Shown here: positions 49,121-64,000 of the stretch, piece by piece
Position numbering within the stretch: position 1 is the first letter of the stretch
How the letters are laid out: every line of letters starts with the position of its first letter
Origin: Chlamydia muridarum str. Nigg
GTDB taxonomy: Bacteria; Chlamydiota; Chlamydiia; Chlamydiales; Chlamydiaceae
Reading direction: 5' to 3'
DNA length: 64,000 bases
Assembly: GCF_000006685.1 (NCBI RefSeq)
Contig: NC_002620.2
Location: 451,204-515,203, forward strand
Position numbers and translations under genes: made by a program
Notes under the pieces: model-generated
What the model saw: the letters and a program-made list of their open reading frames with translations, nothing else
What the model was told of the DNA's origin: nothing
Databases searched by the model: none

Positions 49121-50425
49121 TTATTGAGTTCGGGCTTTTTTAGTTGGAGGAGAAAGATCTTCTTGACTAGTCGAAGTTCCTTCTAGAGGATCTTCCTCTT
49201 CTTCTCGAGAACGTTTCAAAGGTTGTGTGTTCTCTTCAACAGCTTTCCATATTTCTGATAAGGATTGATATTGTAGTGCTGTTAGATTTCGAACGATAAA
49301 CAAATCTTCTACATTTCTTGCTAATCCTACTAATGACCAATTAGCAGATCCAAAAATTAGAGTTTTGCCGTCAATGCAACACATTTTGACATGCAAAGGT
49401 GGGCTTCCAGGCTTGCGTACACGAAGTGGAAGGGAAAGTTGTAATCGTTCTAATGTCATCTGAGTCTGTTTGCTTTCACGGGTATCGATAGCTATTTGTA
49501 CTTTTACACCCCTTGCAGCGGCATCCTGAATAGATTGAAGAATTCCGGGATGGGAAAGGATGTACATAGCAATAAGAATGCTTGATTTTGCTTCCTCAAT
49601 AAAGCTCTGGATAAATTGGCCTCCTATTTGGCTGCTTTTCTTGTTACGTCGGAAAATAGGGAGATAAGAAACTGGCTGATTCCCAACAACGCCCGAGAAG
49701 GGTTGACTATGTTCTACTCGAGCCGCCAATTTAGAATGATGGAAGACAATGGAGAGATTGATGTCTTGCTCAGTAGAATTTATAGTGAAGTTTCCGGTAC
49801 TTACTAATAACATTCTGTGATCAACAACCAGCGATTTTCTGTGGAATAGAGCTCGTTGGGGTTGTTGTTCCAGGATAATCGGAGAGCCTTGAGAAGCCTC
49901 TACAAGTTCATCTCCATCCCTAAATAGAACAGTTGTCCGAACATTTTTTGCAGCAACATTTAAAGCGTGTTGAATAATTGTGGGGTGTGTGAATCTGTAT
50001 ACTTGAATGAACAGCCTTTTGCTAGCCAGGTTCATAAGCTTACAAATGGCTGACAAAGGATTGCTATTTGTTGTTTGCTGAGCAGAAACGAAGGTAATAA
50101 GTTCTTGTTGTGCAACGGGTCTGGGTACGCTGCTCTCAGTCCTACGTGCTTTAAGGATTTTTCGGGATGAGCGCGACGTTTTGCTAGAAGTCTCTAACGA
50201 ATGACGATCGCTGCCAAATTGAATTCTGCGTGCTGGTTTATTTTTTCCATGATCATAGTCATAGATAACCCGATGGGAAAGATCTTTTCTAGGATACTTA
50301 AATACTTTTGTTGCTACGAGTGCTGCTGCTGTTGTTGTTGAAAGAGATCTTTTCCTGAGGGGGGTAGAGCAAGTTGGGCAGTCAGGGACTATAGGAAAGA
50401 TATGACGTGAACAAGGAGAGCACAT
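49121..50425 (-). CDS. PLD-family protein B with N-terminal zinc-ribbon-like segment
   Basis: 434 residues from the ATG at 50425; the frame extends to a TTG at 50467, which is less likely. The N-terminus MCSPCSRHIFPIVPDCPTCS has two CxxC pairs 12 residues apart, a zinc-ribbon pattern. A basic Ser/Thr-rich linker and two HKD motifs follow: FHRKSLVVDHRM with GNFTINSTEQD, and LHVKMCCIDGKT with FGSANWSLVGLARNVED. PLD enzymes hydrolyse phosphodiesters of lipids or nucleic acids; the real substrate is unknown. The acidic then basic C-terminus ends SPPTKKARTQ. Closest relative is gene A immediately downstream. Type III secretion is plausible but not visible. Confidence 0.85.
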   Translation of the reverse strand: MCSPCSRHIFPIVPDCPTCSTPLRKRSLSTTTAAALVATKVFKYPRKDLSHRVIYDYDHGKNKPARRIQFGSDRHSLETSSKTSRSSRKILKARRTESSVPRPVAQQELITFVSAQQTTNSNPLSAICKLMNLASKRLFIQVYRFTHPTIIQHALNVAAKNVRTTVLFRDGDELVEASQGSPIILEQQPQRALFHRKSLVVDHRMLLVSTGNFTINSTEQDINLSIVFHHSKLAARVEHSQPFSGVVGNQPVSYLPIFRRNKKSSQIGGQFIQSFIEEAKSSILIAMYILSHPGILQSIQDAAARGVKVQIAIDTRESKQTQMTLERLQLSLPLRVRKPGSPPLHVKMCCIDGKTLIFGSANWSLVGLARNVEDLFIVRNLTALQYQSLSEIWKAVEENTQPLKRSREEEEDPLEGTSTSQEDLSPPTKKARTQ

Positions 50426-50628
50426 ATATTTTTGTTTTGTTTTAACAATATTAAATTCAGCCCTCAAATTGTAATTAGCTTATTTATTTAACTTCAATTT
50501 AAATTGTTTTTTTTATTCTATCGAGCTTGTTTATAATTTTGTAAAAAATTAAAAGTTTACAATAGCTGCGGTGGATTATAGACTTTCATAAGGTTATTGA
50601 GGAGATGACAGAGTTGCTATGAGCAAGC

Positions 50629-51798
50629 TTATGATAGCTCCTGTTCGGAGGAAGAAGAGTCAGCGTTTTCGGCTTCCTCGTATGTTATAGCAGTACTATT
50701 CTCACAAAGAAAATGCCACCAAGTGTTCAAATCTTGTTTTTGACTCTCTGTAAGGGGATTTATAATTAACACTTCTTCTTTATTAGCATTTAGTCCGCGG
50801 ATAGACCAGTTAGAGGAGCCGACGATAACAGTTTTATGATCGATAATGCATACTTTGCAATGCATCCAATAAGGCAGGGTTACTATTCTTAGGGTTATTT
50901 GAGAGTTAAGCGATTTTAGCATTTCAAGGGTTTGTGCTTTTTTGTGGGGGTCGATAATAATCGTAACAAGAACAGATCGCTTTGCGGCTTCATTAATAGC
51001 TTGGATAACAGATTCGTTTGTAAGAATACACATTCCAAGCTGAATAGAACTGGAGGCCTTCTGGATTTCTTTTAAAATTTTCCCCTCATTTCCATCTAGC
51101 CTATTATTCATAGGGCGGTAACAAATTGTTTGCTCTCCTACACAAACCTTGCCTTTTTGATTTTTCTCCATTAAATCAGCGAGTTCTGGGCTATTTACTC
51201 GCATCATAAGATTTACATCTCTATGTAAAGAAGCTATGGTGAAGTTCCCTGTTCCAGTAATAACTCGTTGTTTATCAATGATAAGAGTTTTTTTGTGAAA
51301 TAGTGAACGTTTACTCCCTAGAGGGATTATCTCTATATTTGGCTTGCACAATTTAAACCAAGTATTTGATAGCATGTGATGGTACTGTACGGTTACGGAT
51401 ACACCTTGTTGCGCTTTGAGGACAAGAGCCTGGATAAGTCTTTCAGAAGATAGATTAAAGGTATTCAGAACAATAGAAGTAGTTGCAGAGAGAATGGCGT
51501 GTTCAATAATCTCAAGAGCATTATATCTACAGTGTCTAGAGAAAAAACATACGGGATCTGAGGACAGAGGAAGAGAGTAGGGAACTAGAGTTAAAGATTG
51601 GATACGTGTTTGTGTTAACCCTTGTATTTTTTTTGTAGAAGTCATCCCTTCTTGAGAAGGGGTGGATGTCGTTAGTATCCTGTGAGCAGGAGTTTCATAA
51701 AATAGTAATGAATAGGGCAACCCCCTACTTCCCCCTAAGAAACGTTTTTGTAATAGGCGAAGATAGGGAGAGGTGGTAGTTATTAAAGGTGCGGTCAT
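50629..51798 (-). CDS. PLD-family protein C
   Basis: 389 residues of a second PLD subgroup (genes C, D and E) without the zinc-ribbon segment. The N-terminus is MTAPLITTTSPYLRLLQKRF. The two HKD motifs are intact: FHKKTLIIDKQRVITGTGNF and MHCKVCIIDHKTVIVGSSNW. A conserved Cys-rich segment VCFFSRHCRYNALEIIEHAI lies before the first. The C-terminus is acidic (NADSSSSEQ). Probably an active phosphodiesterase or phosphatidyl-transferase acting on host or bacterial lipid. Upstream DNA (51799-52007) resembles that upstream of gene E, pointing to duplication with the promoter. No signal peptide. Confidence 0.85.
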   Translation of the reverse strand: MTAPLITTTSPYLRLLQKRFLGGSRGLPYSLLFYETPAHRILTTSTPSQEGMTSTKKIQGLTQTRIQSLTLVPYSLPLSSDPVCFFSRHCRYNALEIIEHAILSATTSIVLNTFNLSSERLIQALVLKAQQGVSVTVQYHHMLSNTWFKLCKPNIEIIPLGSKRSLFHKKTLIIDKQRVITGTGNFTIASLHRDVNLMMRVNSPELADLMEKNQKGKVCVGEQTICYRPMNNRLDGNEGKILKEIQKASSSIQLGMCILTNESVIQAINEAAKRSVLVTIIIDPHKKAQTLEMLKSLNSQITLRIVTLPYWMHCKVCIIDHKTVIVGSSNWSIRGLNANKEEVLIINPLTESQKQDLNTWWHFLCENSTAITYEEAENADSSSSEQELS

Positions 51799-52007
51799 AA
51801 ATAACGCAGCCTATCTAACTTACATAATCGCAGATCCTAGGTTTTTCGTTTATTTTTGTAAAACTTGATTTCTAGATTCATAGGAGACTTATCTTTAACA
51901 AAGATAGTCGCTAAAGAATACATTTCATCTTGGGAAAGTGTTGTAATTCCAACAACTATTAGGTGACACATTAAGGTTGTTGAGGAGTAAGCCTTAGGTT
52001 ATGCTTC

Positions 52008-53102
52008 TTATTCAGAGGAAGAAGAATCCGCGTTTTCGGCTTCCTCGTATGTTATAGCAGTACTACTATCGCAAAGAGAGCGCCACCAAGTGCACAAATC
52101 TTGTTTTTGACACTCTGTAAGGGGGCTTATAATTAAAACGGCTTCTTGATTAGCATTTTGTCTGCGGGTAGGCCGGTTAGAGGAGCAGCCGATAATGGCA
52201 GTGGTATGATCAACAATACATACTTGACAATTGGAAGAAGAGCGAGTTCCTACTCTTATGTTTATCTTTGTACAGAGAGAGGATAGCTTTTCAAGGGTGT
52301 ATTGTTTGTTATTAGAGTCAATAATAACTGTGACAATAACAGATCGCGTGACGGCTTCATCAAGAGCTAGGATAATAGATTGGCTTGTAAGACAACTCGT
52401 TCCAAGTTGGATAGAACTAGTGGCTTTTTGAATTTCTTTCAAAATTTCCTTCTCATTCCCGCCTTTCTTATTTTTACTTATAGGACAGTAACAAACTTTT
52501 TGTTGTCCTAAACAAACCTCTCCTTTTTGATTTTTCTCTATTAAATTAGCGAGATCCAAGCTACTTATTCTCATCATAAGATTTGCTTCTCTATGTAAAG
52601 AAGTCGTGGTGAAATTTCTTGCTCCAGTAACAACTTGGTGTTCATCAACGATGAGAGTTTGTTTGTCTGATGATGCATGGCTAGAGTATAGCGTTACATT
52701 TGTTTGTTTGGATAAATCACCCAAAGCTTTTAATGTCTTATGAGGGCAATGTATGCTTACGGGTACACCCTGTAGCGCTTTGAGGATAAGAGCCTGGGCA
52801 AGTGATTTAGAAGACGGAACAACGTTCTTCAGAACGATAGAAGAAGTTGCTGAAAGAATGACCTTTTCAATAAGGTCAAGAGCATTATATCCACAGTGTT
52901 TAGAGAAAAAACATACGGTCTCTGAGGATAGAGGGCGAGAGTAGGGAACTAAAGCTAAAGAGGAGGGCCTTGTTAGCTCTTGTATTTTTTTCGCACAAGT
53001 TTTTTGGTTTTGAGAAGAGCAAGACGTCGTTAGTGTAAAGAGTAAACGTGCTTGCAATGTGAGAAGATAGGGGGAGGTGGTAGTTATTAAAGGAGAGACC
53101 AT
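52008..53102 (-). CDS. PLD-family protein D with degenerate HKD motifs
   Basis: 364 residues, aligned end to end with C and E but shorter at the N-terminus. Where C has FHKKTLIIDK, D reads SDKQTLIVDE, so the His and Lys are lost. Where C has MHCKVCIIDH, D reads SNCQVCIVDH, again losing His and Lys. The Asp of each motif remains. It is therefore very unlikely to be catalytic. The frame is still fully open, so it may be a recently silenced or moonlighting copy. Only 16 bases separate it from the stop of gene E, so they are probably cotranscribed. Confidence 0.83.
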   Translation of the reverse strand: MVSPLITTTSPYLLTLQARLLFTLTTSCSSQNQKTCAKKIQELTRPSSLALVPYSRPLSSETVCFFSKHCGYNALDLIEKVILSATSSIVLKNVVPSSKSLAQALILKALQGVPVSIHCPHKTLKALGDLSKQTNVTLYSSHASSDKQTLIVDEHQVVTGARNFTTTSLHREANLMMRISSLDLANLIEKNQKGEVCLGQQKVCYCPISKNKKGGNEKEILKEIQKATSSIQLGTSCLTSQSIILALDEAVTRSVIVTVIIDSNNKQYTLEKLSSLCTKINIRVGTRSSSNCQVCIVDHTTAIIGCSSNRPTRRQNANQEAVLIISPLTECQKQDLCTWWRSLCDSSTAITYEEAENADSSSSE

Positions 53103-53118
53103 AAGTAACGTAGTTTAT

Positions 53119-54303
53119 TTAATCAAGGATCTTAGGAGTTTTTGTTTCTTCTGCTAAAACGGTACTATTTTCACAAAGAAAGTGCCACCAAGTGCACAAA
53201 TCTTGTTTTTGACCCTCTGTAAGGGGGCTTATAATTAAAAGATCTTCTTTATTGGTGTTTAGTCCGCGGTTAGACCAATTAGCGGAGCCGATGATAACAG
53301 TTTTATGATCGATAATGCATACTTTACAATGAATGCAAGAAGCCAGGGTTCCAGCTCTTACTCTTATTTTAGAATTAAGAGCTTTTAGAGTTCCGAGGGT
53401 TTGTTGTTTTGTTATAGAGTCAATGATAATCGTGACAAGAACAGATCGTTGTGAGGCGGCTTCATCAAGAGCTTTGATAATAGCTTCATTTGTAAGAATA
53501 TACATTCCAAGCTGAATAGAACTGGAGGCTTTCTGAATTTCTTTCACAATTTCCCCCTTCCTATTCACAGGGAGATAACGAACTTTTTGTTTTTTTATAC
53601 ACGCTCTTCCTGCTTGATTTTTCTCCATTAAACTAGCGAGATGCATGTTATTTATTCGCATCATAAGATTTACATCTTCACACAAAGAAGCTGAGGTGAA
53701 GTTTCCATTTCCAGTAATAATTTGTTGTTTATCAATGATAAGAGTTTTGTTGTGTAATAGTGCGTGGCTATTTTCTTGAAACTGGATTAGCTCTATAGTT
53801 GTTTTGGACAAATCAGAATAAGTTTTTGTTGATATATGGTGGTAAAGCATGCTTACGGACACACCTTGTATCGATTTGATGGCAAGAGCTCGGGTAATTT
53901 TTTTAGAAGATATACTAAAGATTTTCAGAAAAATGGAAGTTTTTGCAGAAAGAATGGCAGTTTCAATAACATTAATAGCATCATGTCCACAGTGTTTAGA
54001 GAAAAAACATATGGACTCTGAAGATGGAGAATTCCAGTAGGGAATTAGAGCTAGAGATGAGGGCGTTGGTAGCTTTTGTACTTTTTCTGTAAAAATCTCC
54101 TTTTGTTGATAGGGGCTGGGTGTGAGTAGTGTTCTGCGAGCAGGAATCCAAGAAAATAGTGATGAATAAACTGCCCCCCCCCCCCACGAGAGGAAACGCT
54201 CTTGTAATACGAAAAGGTGTGTTTCGTTGATACGCATAAAACTCAGAAAGGATCTAATCTTTTTAGATGATTTTTTCTGGTGAAACCCTCGAATCGGGTC
54301 CAT
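53119..54303 (-). CDS. PLD-family protein E with in-frame G12 tract (phase ON)
   Basis: 394 residues from ATG 54303, or 372 from the ATG at 54237 (MRINETHLFVLQERFL), which aligns better with C and D. Both HKD motifs are intact: LHNKTLIIDKQQIITGNGNF and IHCKVCIIDHKTVIIGSANW. Near the N-terminus SWGGGAVYSS is encoded by twelve consecutive G on the coding strand; the tract is in frame. A fossil of the paralog start (MTSSLTTASLPY) lies upstream in another frame at 54377-54318, with about 125 extra bases between, so the 5' end of this gene has been rearranged. Likely phosphodiesterase; substrate unknown. Confidence 0.82.
   Translation of the reverse strand: MDPIRGFHQKKSSKKIRSFLSFMRINETHLFVLQERFLSWGGGAVYSSLFSWIPARRTLLTPSPYQQKEIFTEKVQKLPTPSSLALIPYWNSPSSESICFFSKHCGHDAINVIETAILSAKTSIFLKIFSISSKKITRALAIKSIQGVSVSMLYHHISTKTYSDLSKTTIELIQFQENSHALLHNKTLIIDKQQIITGNGNFTSASLCEDVNLMMRINNMHLASLMEKNQAGRACIKKQKVRYLPVNRKGEIVKEIQKASSSIQLGMYILTNEAIIKALDEAASQRSVLVTIIIDSITKQQTLGTLKALNSKIRVRAGTLASCIHCKVCIIDHKTVIIGSANWSNRGLNTNKEDLLIISPLTEGQKQDLCTWWHFLCENSTVLAEETKTPKILD
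54174..54185 (+). repeat. C12 homopolymer in PLD gene E (phase-variation tract)
   Basis: Twelve C on the plus strand (G12 on the coding strand), about 40 codons into the gene. The reading frame is intact at this length; any change not a multiple of three would stop translation early. Confidence 0.95.
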
Positions 54304-54317
54304 TTATTAACTCAGAT

Positions 54318-54377
54318 CTAAGCTTGGGTAGGGGTAATTTGATAGGGTAAAGAAGCAGTTGTTAAAGATGAGGTCAT
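54318..54377 (-). pseudogene. Fossil 5' end of a PLD gene
   Basis: ATG at 54377 opens MTSSLTTASLPYQITPTQA and stops at 54320-54318. The first 12 residues align with MTAPLITTTSPY of gene C and MVSPLITTTSPY of gene D. The bases beyond the ATG (AAATAACGTAATTT and on) also resemble the upstream region of gene C. It is in a different frame from gene E. Confidence 0.55.

Positions 54378-64000
<9,623 letters not shown>

Overview
The window looks like a chromosomal segment of a Chlamydia species of the C. trachomatis/C. muridarum group. Gene order matches the C. trachomatis series CT113 to CT153 essentially gene for gene (clpB, incDEFG, incA, rpe-efp-accBC, rplM-rpsI, adk, glnPQ, tRNA-Thr/tRNA-Tyr, pkn1, ligA, rpmG, a Lol-type ABC pair, then the MACPF gene). 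It then runs into the 'plasticity zone', with tandem phospholipase D (PLD) paralogs and a very large clostridial-toxin-like cytotoxin. A full-length toxin with both a glycosyltransferase and a protease domain fits C. muridarum best; C. trachomatis strains carry only remnants or a shortened form. CT numbers are given from memory of gene order, as orthologue labels only.

Region 1 (1-7.4 kb): the chaperone ClpB, a transglutaminase-like/TPR protein, the incDEFG inclusion-membrane operon, and incA facing it. Region 2 (7.7-20.7 kb): housekeeping genes. These are rpe, efp, the acetyl-CoA carboxylase biotin subunits accB and accC, rplM-rpsI, an NlpC/P60 peptidoglycan hydrolase, an adenylate kinase with an unusual cysteine-rich tail, the glnPQ amino-acid transporter, a TamB/AsmA-like envelope protein with a YihY/BrkB membrane protein, and a methyltransferase. 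Region 3 (21-31 kb): Inc-like membrane proteins (including the CT135 orthologue, intact here), an esterase, Sua5, an M19 dipeptidase, an OppA lipoprotein, a YhhQ-type transporter, two tRNAs, and a run of three paralogous proteins (CT142-144).

Region 4 (31-45 kb): Pkn1 (a degenerate kinase fused to a formylglycine-enzyme-like domain), DNA ligase, a 1436-residue coiled-coil protein with two Inc-like hydrophobic hairpins, a degenerate FAD monooxygenase, an esterase, ribosomal protein L33 and a LolE/LolD-like pair. Region 5 (45-64 kb) is the accessory zone: a MACPF protein, five PLD-family genes all on the minus strand, about 0.75 kb of gene debris, and a cytotoxin still open at the window edge (2958 codons seen).

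The most noteworthy signals are in the accessory zone. Two PLD genes carry 12-base G/C homopolymers inside the coding sequence. One is in frame (ON) and the other is out of frame relative to its close paralog (OFF), which suggests slipped-strand phase variation. A third PLD copy has lost the His and Lys of both HKD motifs. The first two PLD genes encode an N-terminal CxxC/CxxC zinc-ribbon-like segment, and the OFF copy ends in a nuclear-localisation-like basic tail. The toxin combines a DxD glycosyltransferase, a C58-like Cys/His/Asp protease, a hydrophobic pore-like segment and one RTX-like turn. Everything here was read by eye; no database search was run.
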